Notes: generated by a model not told the origin, from the sequence alone. Counted from the first letter of the stretch, positions 19,338-26,962 are shown. The stretch: DNA of 64,000 bases from Algoriphagus ornithinivorans (GCF_900115305.1 NZ_FOVW01000013.1:1-64000), one strand, 5' to 3'. Made by a program: numbers and translations.

Positions 19338-20702
19338 TTATTTCAACCAAATACCTTTTGCGTTATTATTTATAATTTTCCTGTATTGAATAAAAACCAA
19401 AAACCCAGAACCAGTTATACAAACGCAAGTAGCCAAAATTGGCCCCGCCAATCCCATATTAAAATTAATTGAAAAAATTATACTTAAAGGAATATTTATT
19501 AACATTAGTATAATACTCCCTAATAATTGGAGCTTAATCATACCAGTACCATTAATGAAGTTTACATAAATCATACTAAATGTATGCAGAGCAGCAAAAA
19601 GTGCCATCGCAATAGACAATTTCAAGGGAATAGTAACTTGCTCACCAACCCAAAATTGATAAAACAAGTCAGCTAAAAAAACCATCACAAGAAGAGCTAT
19701 AGGAATAATTAACCAAATTTTCTGAATATTGGAAACCGATTTCTCTATCCATTCAAAATCTTTATTTGCATAGGCTTCAGTGAAAGAAGACCAATAAGGG
19801 GTTATTATAACATTAAATCCAATTATTGCTAATGAAAAATATTTTAAAGCTACGTTGTAGGGAACCACATCTTTGGGTCCAAAAAGTTTACTTATTATGA
19901 AATTATCGGTAGAAAAAAGTACAGTTGCCGCAATCTGAATTACAAAAAATTTGAAACCTAGCCCGGTGATCTCTCTTAAATATTCTTTTTTCCAAAGGGA
20001 AAATTTAGGTTTAAATTTCTTAAATTCATTATTGAATGCAAATAAATTAAGTCCAGCCAAAATAAAAACCGGCAAGGCTGAAAAAACAATTCCGAAAATT
20101 AGTAAAGAACTTTGATCTGTCTTGGTCAAGATAAAAATGACTAATAATGATAATGCTTGCCCCAAAAATTGAACTTTTTCTTGAATGGAATGATTTTGAT
20201 TTGCTAGATAAATGCTGGTTATCAATTTTACAACTAATTGAATGCCGAAAAAAGTAAAAATAATGGGAAATAAAACCGAAAGTTCCCCTTGTAAACTTGC
20301 ATTTGTATTAAATAATTGAGTCCAATTTATAAACTGGTTTATACCAACAAAAATAATTACTATTCCTAAACTTATACTTCCAATTGTAAAGTAAGCAGTA
20401 CTCACAAATGCCTGGGCATCTTTATAATTCCCTAATGCCTTTGCTTCAGCAAATTTGTTTTTCAGCCCGTTTCCCAATCCAATGTCAAAAAATGAAAACC
20501 AGCTAATAAAAGAACTAAGGGTCAACCAAATTCCGTAATTTTCAGCATCTAAATAATCTATTGTAAGTGGGACTAACATAAAATTAGCTATAATACTGCC
20601 AATTTTATAAGATGAAGACCAACCAATATGCTTTACGATATTTTTGGTTCTTCGGCTTTTTATACCTGCTTTATCAGAAAGTGTAATTAATAACTGTTTC
20701 AA
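19338..20702 (-). CDS. wzx: Wzx-type lipid-linked oligosaccharide flippase
   Basis: A 454-residue polytopic protein of the MVF/MATE-like polysaccharide flippase superfamily with about twelve to fourteen membrane segments. ENYGIWLTLSSFISWFSFFD and IGLGNGLKNKFAEA near the N-terminus, plus LFSTDNFIISKLFGPKDVV in the middle, are diagnostic for this Bacteroidota Wzx group. It moves undecaprenyl-linked repeat units across the inner membrane. It is the only intact flippase here; the gene at 14276-15545 is a frameshifted paralogue. 23 bases precede the methyltransferase gene downstream, and 151 bases separate it from gmd upstream. Confidence 0.88.
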   Translation of the reverse strand: MKQLLITLSDKAGIKSRRTKNIVKHIGWSSSYKIGSIIANFMLVPLTIDYLDAENYGIWLTLSSFISWFSFFDIGLGNGLKNKFAEAKALGNYKDAQAFVSTAYFTIGSISLGIVIIFVGINQFINWTQLFNTNASLQGELSVLFPIIFTFFGIQLVVKLITSIYLANQNHSIQEKVQFLGQALSLLVIFILTKTDQSSLLIFGIVFSALPVFILAGLNLFAFNNEFKKFKPKFSLWKKEYLREITGLGFKFFVIQIAATVLFSTDNFIISKLFGPKDVVPYNVALKYFSLAIIGFNVIITPYWSSFTEAYANKDFEWIEKSVSNIQKIWLIIPIALLVMVFLADLFYQFWVGEQVTIPLKLSIAMALFAALHTFSMIYVNFINGTGMIKLQLLGSIILMLINIPLSIIFSINFNMGLAGPILATCVCITGSGFLVFIQYRKIINNNAKGIWLK

Positions 20703-20853
20703 TTTTTCAGCTTAATTCAAAAATAAAAAATATCAAGTATATTCATCCTATGTTTTGTTTCAAAATCATATCTGAAAATTGTCGAATAGTAGGACTGTCG
20801 AATTGGTTAAATAGCTTGTCATTAATCGGCTCGACAATAAAACTGTTAGACAC

Positions 20854-22077
20854 CTACTTCGCCTGATTTAACACCTTACGCCCTTTCTTGATTAAGTCAA
20901 GATCTTTGTAGAACATTTGTATGTCCCCTCTCATCATATCCTCCACCAAACCTTCCAGATCATATTCCGGCTCCCAGCCTAATTGGGTTTTGGATTTGGT
21001 TGGGTCTCCGATTAATAGGTCGACTTCGGTGGGGCGGAAGTATTCGGGATCTACTTTTATAAGGACGTCGCCTATTTTTAGAGATCGTTCTTTGAAGTTC
21101 ATAGTTCGGCGTTCAGCGTTGGACCCCTGAACCCTGAACTCTGAACCCTGAACATCTAATTCTAGGCCTGTCGCTTTTTTATATAACTCTTTATCAATCG
21201 CTTCTAGGATTCCTACCTCGTCGACGCCTTCTCCTTCCCAGCGAATGGTGAAACCAACATGGGCAAAGGCCATTTGAACAAAGTCCCGAACTTTAGTAGT
21301 TTTACCTGTGGCTATTACATAATCTTCTGGCTTTTCTTGCTGCAAAATCAGCCACATAGCCTTCACATAGTCCTTTGCATGTCCCCAGTCTCGCTGAGCA
21401 TCTAGGTTACCTAAATACAGGCAATCCTGTTTGCCCATTGCGATGGCTGCAGCCGCCATAGTGATCTTTCGGGTCACAAAGGTCTCCCCTCTTCTTGGAG
21501 ATTCATGGTTAAACAGAATCCCATTGCAGGCAAACATATTGTAGGCTTCTCTGTAGTTTTTGGTGATCCAAAAACCGTAAATTTTAGCAACTCCATAAGG
21601 AGAACGGGGATAAAAAGGAGAACTCTCATCATAAAAACCTGCACCATTCTTATTCTCTTCCATTCCTCCATAGAGTTCGGAGGTAGAGGCTTGATAGATT
21701 CTGGTCTTTTTCGCCAAACCCAAAATTCTTACTGCCTCCAATATTCTTAAAGCTCCAATTCCATCTACATTGGCTACATACTCAGGAGAATCAAAGGAAA
21801 CCTTTACATGAGACATAGCACCCAAATTGTAAATCTCGTCTGGCTGTACTTCCTGAATTATTCGGATGATATTGGTGGAGTCAGTTAAGTCTCCATAGTG
21901 CAAGACAAAATTCACATGGGTTTCATGTAAATCCTGGTAAAGGTGATCGATCCTCTGGGTATTAAAGGAAGAAGCTCTTCGCTTAATCCCATGAACCTGA
22001 TAGCCTTTTTCTAAAAGTAGTTCGGCTAGGTAGGAACCGTCTTGGCCGGTGATGCCGGTTATTAATGCTTTTTTCAT
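20854..22077 (-). CDS. gmd: GDP-mannose 4,6-dehydratase carrying an in-frame repeat insertion
   Basis: A 407-residue Gmd that converts GDP-mannose to GDP-4-dehydro-6-deoxymannose, the first step to GDP-fucose. ITGITGQDGSYLAELL binds NADP; the catalytic residues lie in YQASTSELYGG (Thr/Glu near 132-134) and YGVAK (Tyr161, Lys165); DPEYFRPTEVDLLIGDP is the C-terminal signature. Usual length is about 370-385. The excess is a block at residues ~308-331 (DVQGSEFRVQGSNAERR and following) encoded by a GTTCA-word intergenic repeat that keeps the frame. It sits in a C-terminal surface segment before the RPTEVD signature, so activity may survive. fcl lies two genes upstream. Confidence 0.93.
   Translation of the reverse strand: MKKALITGITGQDGSYLAELLLEKGYQVHGIKRRASSFNTQRIDHLYQDLHETHVNFVLHYGDLTDSTNIIRIIQEVQPDEIYNLGAMSHVKVSFDSPEYVANVDGIGALRILEAVRILGLAKKTRIYQASTSELYGGMEENKNGAGFYDESSPFYPRSPYGVAKIYGFWITKNYREAYNMFACNGILFNHESPRRGETFVTRKITMAAAAIAMGKQDCLYLGNLDAQRDWGHAKDYVKAMWLILQQEKPEDYVIATGKTTKVRDFVQMAFAHVGFTIRWEGEGVDEVGILEAIDKELYKKATGLELDVQGSEFRVQGSNAERRTMNFKERSLKIGDVLIKVDPEYFRPTEVDLLIGDPTKSKTQLGWEPEYDLEGLVEDMMRGDIQMFYKDLDLIKKGRKVLNQAK
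21085..21156 (-). repeat. GTTCA-word repeat (R2) inserted in frame in gmd
   Basis: 72 bases, exactly 24 codons. On the minus strand four tandem words related to GTTCAGGGTTCAGAG run into an inverted arm with TGAACGCCGAACTATGAAC, so the piece can fold as a long imperfect hairpin. The same word family is intergenic at 341-374, 26477-26500, 26931-26962 and 37058-37122. The borders are estimates from the point where Gmd homology stops and resumes. Confidence 0.8.
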
Positions 22078-22085
22078 ATTATTTG

Positions 22086-22128
22086 GTCACGGAGTTCCGC
22101 GGAGTTAGGCACGGAGACTCACGGAGTT
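22086..22128. repeat. CACGGAG-word repeat (R1), short copy
   Basis: Four degenerate CACGGAG words lie just upstream of the gmd start codon, in the 121-base gap to the glycosyltransferase stop. The same family occurs at 23208-23400, 24452-24576, 25006-25112 and 25176-25435. Confidence 0.7.
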
Positions 22129-22198
22129 TTTTTATTTTTTGGTCTGCCTAAAGGCTTTAAAGGGAAAATGGAAAAATCGGGATATACCGTTTATCAAA

Positions 22199-23041
22199 TC
22201 AACTTACTGATTTCAAGGACTTTTTGAGTTCTCTGTATGCTTTAGGCATCAAAGCTTTTGCATAGCCATCAACCAAAGTTTTGATCGCTGTCCACTGCCC
22301 ATTATGCTTTTTTTTGAAATAGTAGCATTTAAATAAATCCACCCCTTTAGGACTATGCATCAGTTTGAGTCTTTTTACGAAACTAAGTGAAGGCTCACCC
22401 CAGTAAGAAACCTCATTGACCTCACAATAGCCTAAGTACTTGGAGCTACCATAACAATCAAATCCAGCCTCGCTGACATCCAAAGAATAATCCATATCGC
22501 CATAGAGATGGGTGTAGGTTTGATCCAAAATCCCTACTCTTTGATATACTGATTGTGGAACCAAAACCAAATTGCCATTACAATATTTAACTTTTTGAGG
22601 TTTTCCATTAGGTTTCAATGGTCCTGATTCTTCATGCCCTCCAAAGGTAAAATCTCCATGGACTTCGCTTTGAATATTTCCTACAATAATTCCTTCTGTT
22701 GGCATGCTCTCGTAATCCTCCAATAAGTTTATTAAGGATTCCTTTTTTAAAAAAGTGTCATCATTCAACCAGAGAAAGAAATCATAAGTATCATGGGCAA
22801 CCGCGCTTTCCCAGGCTAGTCTCATGCCCTTATTCCAAAAAAGCTGTCCATTACCATTTATTATATGAACTTCAGGAAATAATTCTTTGACTTTTTTGCC
22901 AGTTTGATCCGGCGAAGCGTCATCAACCAAAAACACTTCTAATTTAATATTTTCGGGGACTGTGGTTTGATAAAGGCTAGTAAGACATTTTAAAGTCGTT
23001 TTTACTCTGTTAAAACAGGTAAGTAAGACCGCTACCTTTAT
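22199..23041 (-). CDS. GT2 glycosyltransferase with no standard start codon
   Basis: A GT-A enzyme of about 280 residues. The family fold must start at KVAVLLTCFNRVKTTLKCL, with VFLVDDASPDQTG, LWNDD-type FLWLNDDTFL and YGDMDYSLDVSEAGF following. The first in-frame ATG/GTG/TTG is a GTG at 22936, which would remove the first beta strand and part of the nucleotide pocket. Upstream the frame is open to a stop just beyond, but offers only ATA codons; ATA at 23041-23039, spaced like a normal ATGAAAGTAGCG start, is the best position. Either ATA is used as a rare start or the start codon has been lost. It adds one sugar in the fucose module. Confidence 0.8.
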   Translation of the reverse strand: MKVAVLLTCFNRVKTTLKCLTSLYQTTVPENIKLEVFLVDDASPDQTGKKVKELFPEVHIINGNGQLFWNKGMRLAWESAVAHDTYDFFLWLNDDTFLKKESLINLLEDYESMPTEGIIVGNIQSEVHGDFTFGGHEESGPLKPNGKPQKVKYCNGNLVLVPQSVYQRVGILDQTYTHLYGDMDYSLDVSEAGFDCYGSSKYLGYCEVNEVSYWGEPSLSFVKRLKLMHSPKGVDLFKCYYFKKKHNGQWTAIKTLVDGYAKALMPKAYRELKKSLKSVS

Positions 23042-23207
23042 TTTTCCTTCTATTTTCTTAAACTTTTATTTACTCGGAAAACCCAGGAACTTGACCCAGA
23101 GTCTCACATATCATTTTTAGAAAGATCAATTCTAACAATTAAAATATATAATTCAGGCTTTAAGTAGCTTTTCATTCAATCAAATACTATGAACTACTTG
23201 CTAATCC

Positions 23208-23400
23208 TTGTCAAAACTCCGTGAACCTCTTTGCCCCTCTCCCGAAATACTTCGGGACAAGCTGTGTCTCCTCCAAGTTACCCTGCCTACCGTCAGGCAG
23301 GTCTGTGTCACAATCTCCGCGAGCTTGCGAGCCAAACTCCGTGCACCTCTGTGAATCCTCCGTGTTACTCTGTGTAACAAGGTCCGCGAGTTTGCGAGCA
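23208..23400. repeat. CACGGAG-word repeat (R1) with nested palindromes, abutting fcl stop
   Basis: About 190 bases of CTCCGTG words on the plus strand, ending one base before the fcl stop codon. GCGAGCTTGCGAGC boxes occur twice. Two palindromes interrupt the words: CCCGAAATACTTCGGGA at 23241-23257 and CCTGCCTACCGTCAGGCAGG at 23283-23302, which look like further small insertions nested in the repeat. Frames reading through it on both strands are translations of the repeat, not genes. Confidence 0.75.
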
Positions 23401-24438
23401 TCAAATCTTAACTTGTTTGAACGTATCTTGATTTTCCAGGAACCACTGATATGTTTTCTTTATTCCTTCCTCCAATGAGGTTTTTGCTTTCCACCCTGCA
23501 TCTGTCATCTTGGATACATCCATCAATTTTCTTGGTGTTCCATCTGGTTTGGATGTGTCCCAAATAATTTCCCCTTTATGCCCTACGATCTTTTGAATTA
23601 ATTCTGCCAATTCCCGAATTGTCAAATCCTCACCCGTCCCTACATTATACAAGTTATCCTTAAACTCATTCTCCAATGCAAAAACTACTGCCTCTGCCAA
23701 ATCCTCTACATATAGGAATTCTCTCATCGGATTTCCAGATCCCCAAAGTGTCACTGGTGCATGCTCAATACTACTATCTGCACTGCCGACTGCCAACTGC
23801 TCCCGATGACTATCGGGACTGTTTTCTGCCAACTGTCCACTGCCTACTGCAAACTGACTTGCTTCGTGAAACTTCCGGATCATGGCTGGCAAAACATGGG
23901 ATGTTTTCAGATCAAAATTATCGAAAGGCCCATATAGGTTAGTTGGCATTAATGAAATATAATCTCTTCCGAACTGCTTTCTGATTGCCTCACATGCTTT
24001 AACTCCTGTGATTTTTGCTACCGCGTACCACTCATTGGTTGGTTCCAAAGGCCCTGTCAAAAGATACTCTTCTTTCAATGGCTGAGGAGCAAGCTTGGGA
24101 TAGATACAAGAAGAACCCAAAAAGATAAACTTATTGATTCCCTCATGAAAAGCAGAGTCAATCAGATTATTCTGGATCTGCATATTTTCCATCAGGAACT
24201 GATAGGGATAATCATTATTAGCCAAAATCCCTCCTACCCTTGCTGCTGCATCGATTACCACTTCCGGCTTTTCATTTTTGAAAAAATCCTGGACAGCCTG
24301 CTGGTTTCGAAGGTCCAATTCTTTGGAAGTTCTGCCAATCAGATTGGAATAACCTTTTCCTTCCAATGCTCTCCAAATAGCCGAACCTACCATACCTCGA
24401 TGGCCTGCGATGTATATTTTGGTATTCTTAGATATCAT
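23401..24438 (-). CDS. fcl: GDP-L-fucose synthase carrying an in-frame repeat insertion
   Basis: About 345 residues; epimerises and reduces the Gmd product to GDP-L-fucose with NADPH. IYIAGHRGMVGSAIWRAL is the nucleotide motif, FLGSSCIYPKLAPQP holds the catalytic Ser/Cys area and NEWYAVAKITG the Tyr-x-x-x-Lys; PTNLYGP and MREFLYVEDLAEA are family signatures. Normal length is ~310-320. A block of about 32 residues (SQFAVGSGQLAENSPD and the following residues) splits the conserved KFHEA...HAPVTLWGSG junction. It is encoded by a repetitive CTGCCAACTG sequence with a palindrome. I chose the ATG at 24438; a GTG at 24456 lies inside an upstream CACGGAG repeat and is unlikely. Confidence 0.93.
   Translation of the reverse strand: MISKNTKIYIAGHRGMVGSAIWRALEGKGYSNLIGRTSKELDLRNQQAVQDFFKNEKPEVVIDAAARVGGILANNDYPYQFLMENMQIQNNLIDSAFHEGINKFIFLGSSCIYPKLAPQPLKEEYLLTGPLEPTNEWYAVAKITGVKACEAIRKQFGRDYISLMPTNLYGPFDNFDLKTSHVLPAMIRKFHEASQFAVGSGQLAENSPDSHREQLAVGSADSSIEHAPVTLWGSGNPMREFLYVEDLAEAVVFALENEFKDNLYNVGTGEDLTIRELAELIQKIVGHKGEIIWDTSKPDGTPRKLMDVSKMTDAGWKAKTSLEEGIKKTYQWFLENQDTFKQVKI
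23764..23859 (-). repeat. CTGCCAACTG-word repeat (R6) inserted in frame in fcl
   Basis: About 96 bases (32 codons). On the plus strand it contains ACTGCCGACTGCCAACTGC, then the palindrome TCCCGATGACTATCGGGA, then CTGCCAACTGTCCACTGCC. Homology to Fcl stops before and resumes after without frame change. The borders are estimated to within a few codons. Confidence 0.8.
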
Positions 24439-24451
24439 TAGGTTTCGGTTG

Positions 24452-24576
24452 GTCACAGAGTTTCACGGAGAAACACTGAGGCACACAGAGATTTCTTTTT
24501 GGAACAAAGGAATTGAAGGAGTTTTTGTTTTTGGATCACGGAGTTTTTAGGAGTTCGCACTGAGTACCACGGAGTA
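24452..24576. repeat. CACGGAG-word repeat (R1)
   Basis: CACAGAG/CACGGAG words run from the upstream side of fcl to just before the GxxExxY gene stop (24586), for example TTTCACGGAGAAACACTGAG near 24462 and GATCACGGAGTTTTTAGGAG near 24535. Confidence 0.7.
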
Positions 24577-24585
24577 TAAGATATA

Positions 24586-24960
24586 TTAATGGATAAACCG
24601 ATGAATCCCTTTTACGAGACTCTTTGTCCTAAAATTCAATAATAAACCTACTCTATATCCCGAAAATTTTAAATATGTTAAAACTTGAGCTTTGTGAACA
24701 TCAGTAATTTGCTCAACAGTTTTTAATTCAACAATTACTTGGTCTTCGATAAGCAAATCAATTCTGTAGCCACACTCAAGTCTTATTTCCTCATAAATTA
24801 ACGGTACTGGAACTTCAGCTCTAACATCTAGACCTAATTTCTCCAGTTCATATTTTAGGCAAGCTTGATAGGCAGATTCAAGAAGGCCTGGACCAAGTTT
24901 TGAGTGCACTTTAAAGGCACAATTCAAGATTTGTTCCGTTAAGTCTTCTTTTAAAAGCAT
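24586..24960 (-). CDS. GxxExxY protein (PD-(D/E)xK-like fold)
   Basis: A 124-residue protein of the GxxExxY family (PDDEXK_3). GPGLLESAYQACL carries the name-giving G-x-x-E-x-x-Y, and CGYRIDLLIEDQVIVELKT supplies the D...E-x-K pattern of nuclease-like folds. Activity of the family is not established. It interrupts the sugar-nucleotide genes (between fcl and manC) and is bracketed by CACGGAG repeats on both sides, so it looks like inserted cargo rather than part of the capsule pathway. Confidence 0.85.
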   Translation of the reverse strand: MLLKEDLTEQILNCAFKVHSKLGPGLLESAYQACLKYELEKLGLDVRAEVPVPLIYEEIRLECGYRIDLLIEDQVIVELKTVEQITDVHKAQVLTYLKFSGYRVGLLLNFRTKSLVKGIHRFIH

Positions 24961-25005
24961 GTTTGCAAGATAATTTTATAAACTGGAGCTGATGGACTTT
25001 TTTAG

Positions 25006-25112
25006 AACACGGAGGTACTCTGAGTTCCCACGGAGTTATTTTAGATCACGGAGTTTACCTGAGTTTACACGGAGTCTCACGGAGTGTTTTTTTTGGAGCA
25101 TAGAGTTACTCG
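25006..25112. repeat. CACGGAG-word repeat (R1)
   Basis: About seven CACGGAG/CTCGGAG-like words lie just upstream of the GxxExxY gene, in the same orientation as the copy at 24452-24576. The two copies therefore form a direct repeat around that gene. Confidence 0.7.
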
Positions 25113-25175
25113 GAGTATTTGCGGAGTTTAGATTGATATTAATCCTTGAAAGGATCTTAATTTAGCAGGTTTCAA

Positions 25176-25435
25176 AACAAACTCTGTGAAACTCAGTGCT
25201 TACTCCGAATTCCTCCGTGTAACAAATTCTGCGAGCTTGCGAGCAAACTCTGTGCACCTCCGTGCCTCTTCTGTGCTCCTCTGTGTTACAAATCCTGCAA
25301 GCCTCCGAGCAAACTCAGTGAACCTCAGTGCCTACTCTGTGTTCCTCCGTGTCAAAAGATCCGCGAGCCTGCGAGCAAACTCAGTGAGCCTCTATGCCTA
25401 CTCAGTGCTACTCCGTGTAACTAAATCCTCGAGCA
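25176..25435. repeat. CACGGAG-word array (R1), ~66-base tandem units, abutting manC stop
   Basis: Roughly three and a half units of about 66 bases, each a run of CTCCGTG/CTCTGTG words closed by a GCGAGCNTGCGAGC box. It is inverted relative to 25006-25112 and ends 2 bases before the manC stop. Because 66 is a multiple of three, one plus-strand frame stays open across it; that frame encodes only the repeat (ASLRANSVHL-type units) and is not a gene. Confidence 0.8.
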
Positions 25436-25437
25436 CA

Positions 25438-26436
25438 TTAATCCACTAAACCAGGCTTCTCCTTCTCCAACCTCTCATACACCTTCTTCACGTCTTGGGC
25501 TTTTTCCTTATTTAAAACCAAAATCGCATCTGCAGTGCAGATCAATATACTATTGGACATCCCCACAAACTCAGTGTGTAATTCAGAACCGATGACCATG
25601 TTTCCATTGGAATCTATAGTATAGCCCTGAGCTTGATTGTATTCATAGATAGCTTCAAAACTCCCCATATCGGACCAGTCGAAAGCAGAAGGAACCACCT
25701 TGATTTTGTCAGTTTTTTCCATCACTGCATAATCCACAGAGATAGATGGGATTTTCATGGAAAGCTCCTCATTTAATTTTCCCTCTTCTGCCTTTTGGTA
25801 GGTTGTATAGGAAGTTTCATAAACGCTAGGCTCCAACTTTTTCAATTCCTGCAGGAAAACTCCCGCCTGAAAACAAAACATCCCTGAATTCCAGTAAAAA
25901 TTTCCTTTTTGAATAAATTCCTCTGCAGTTACCAAATCCGGCTTTTCTCTAAAGCTCTTCACCTCTTCTCCATCTGCTTCTATGTAACCAAAACCTGTCT
26001 CTGGTTTGCTGGGCTTTAAGCCAAAGGTTACTATAAATCCATCCTTTGCCAGTGCTATAGCTCTCTCTACAGATTTTTTGTATGACTTTTCTGATTCAAT
26101 CAAATGATCAGAAGGGGTAACAAAAAGAACATCCTCGGGATTGCAGGCAAAGGCTGCAAAGGCTATGGCTGCGGCTGTATTCCTAGGGCAAGCTTCAATT
26201 ATTTCCTGATAGGATTGAATTCCCGCTTCTTGCAAATCTTTTCGGGAAAGCTGGTAATTATCAATATTCCCTACTACCAAAACCGAATCACAAAACGCAG
26301 AATTCCTTAAGGCTGTCTTTTGAAATAAAGTTTTCCCATCAAAAATCGGAAGATATTGCTTCGGTCTAGACTTTCTGGACAATGGCCAAAGTCGGGAACC
26401 GACACCGCCGGATAGGATAACGTTTATTACTGACAT
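25438..26436 (-). CDS. manC: Mannose-1-phosphate guanylyltransferase
   Basis: A 332-residue nucleotidyltransferase making GDP-mannose from mannose-1-phosphate and GTP, the precursor for Gmd and Fcl in this locus. The pyrophosphorylase signature LSGGVGSRLWPLSRKSRPKQ is at the N-terminus; CPRNTAAAIAFAA, VTPSDHLI and EKPDLVTAEEF follow, as do FYWNSGMFCF and SVDYAVMEKT. It lacks the phosphomannose isomerase domain found in bifunctional ManC/AlgA proteins, so it is the single-function type. Its stop codon touches a CACGGAG array. Confidence 0.93.
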   Translation of the reverse strand: MSVINVILSGGVGSRLWPLSRKSRPKQYLPIFDGKTLFQKTALRNSAFCDSVLVVGNIDNYQLSRKDLQEAGIQSYQEIIEACPRNTAAAIAFAAFACNPEDVLFVTPSDHLIESEKSYKKSVERAIALAKDGFIVTFGLKPSKPETGFGYIEADGEEVKSFREKPDLVTAEEFIQKGNFYWNSGMFCFQAGVFLQELKKLEPSVYETSYTTYQKAEEGKLNEELSMKIPSISVDYAVMEKTDKIKVVPSAFDWSDMGSFEAIYEYNQAQGYTIDSNGNMVIGSELHTEFVGMSNSILICTADAILVLNKEKAQDVKKVYERLEKEKPGLVD

Positions 26437-26476
26437 GAGATTTCTGTTTGGGTTAGTGCTTAGGCTTTTAAATAGT

Positions 26477-26500
26477 GGAGTTCAGGGTTCAATGTTCAAA
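26477..26500. repeat. GTTCA-word repeat (R2), left arm
   Basis: Three GTTCA words just beyond the stop of the four-helix-bundle gene. The arm at 26931-26962 on the other side of that gene is in opposite orientation (TGAAC words). Confidence 0.6.
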
Positions 26501-26515
26501 AGAAAGTCTGCCTTC

Positions 26516-26902
26516 TTAAGAGAATTTGTTCCCCCGTTTATCTGAATTCCGTAAGTAAATTATCAAAGAATTTATTTTAGACCTAAGCCTTTCCGTTCTT
26601 TCTAAAATTTCTTCCAATTCCTCTTTACTAATATACTCATAATCAAAAGCGCGATAACCTTGTGAACGGGTTTCAGCATTTGAGCCTCTGGCGATAGATA
26701 GAAATTGAATAAACTCTTTATTTCCATCCCTATCAAAACCCTCAGCAACATTATCCATGATGGAGCCAGATGAACTAGTAATTTGAGAACTTAATTTAAA
26801 ATCTCTAGAAAAATCATTTTTCCTAGTCATTCTCCTAATTACCAAACAAAGCTCTCTAGCCTCTTTCCAAATTTCTAAATCTTCAAAGCGCGCTATTTTC
26901 AA
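26516..26902 (-). CDS. Four-helix-bundle protein of the 23S rRNA intervening-sequence (S23/IVP) family
   Basis: A 128-residue helical protein. FEDLEIWKEARELCLVI, SSGSIMDNVAEGFDRDGNKE and FIQFLSIARGSNAETRSQ match the family pattern, first known from proteins encoded in 23S rRNA intervening sequences; members are now common as free-standing genes of unknown role. It lies between manC and an unknown gene and is flanked by inverted GTTCA-word arms, so it looks like an insertion into the capsule locus rather than a sugar enzyme. Confidence 0.85.
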   Translation of the reverse strand: MKIARFEDLEIWKEARELCLVIRRMTRKNDFSRDFKLSSQITSSSGSIMDNVAEGFDRDGNKEFIQFLSIARGSNAETRSQGYRAFDYEYISKEELEEILERTERLRSKINSLIIYLRNSDKRGNKFS

Positions 26903-26930
26903 GAAAAATAATTTAAGCTTTAACGTCGAC

Positions 26931-26962
26931 CTATTGAACTCTGAACCATGAACTTCTGAACC
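26931..26962. repeat. GTTCA-word repeat (R2), right arm
   Basis: Words of TGAAC type, the reverse complement of the arm at 26477-26500. Between here and 27226 there is no recognised gene. One minus-strand frame (27027 to about 27228, with DVGDASILSLYTSPNQSQ) stays open without a start codon and may be a decayed or repeated fragment. Confidence 0.6.

Noticed and set aside
24439..24456. GTG at 24456 as the fcl start.
   Set aside because: It lies within a CACGGAG repeat; the ATG at 24438 directly precedes the conserved nucleotide-binding strand.
23201..25435. CACGGAG arrays considered as a CRISPR array.
   Set aside because: Words are short and degenerate, spacers are not unique or of constant length, and there are no cas genes.
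25186..25449. An 87-codon plus-strand frame with a 22-residue repeat, at first resembling a repeat peptide gene.
   Set aside because: The period is the 66-base CACGGAG unit; it simply happens to be a multiple of three. It overlaps the manC stop and has no start context.
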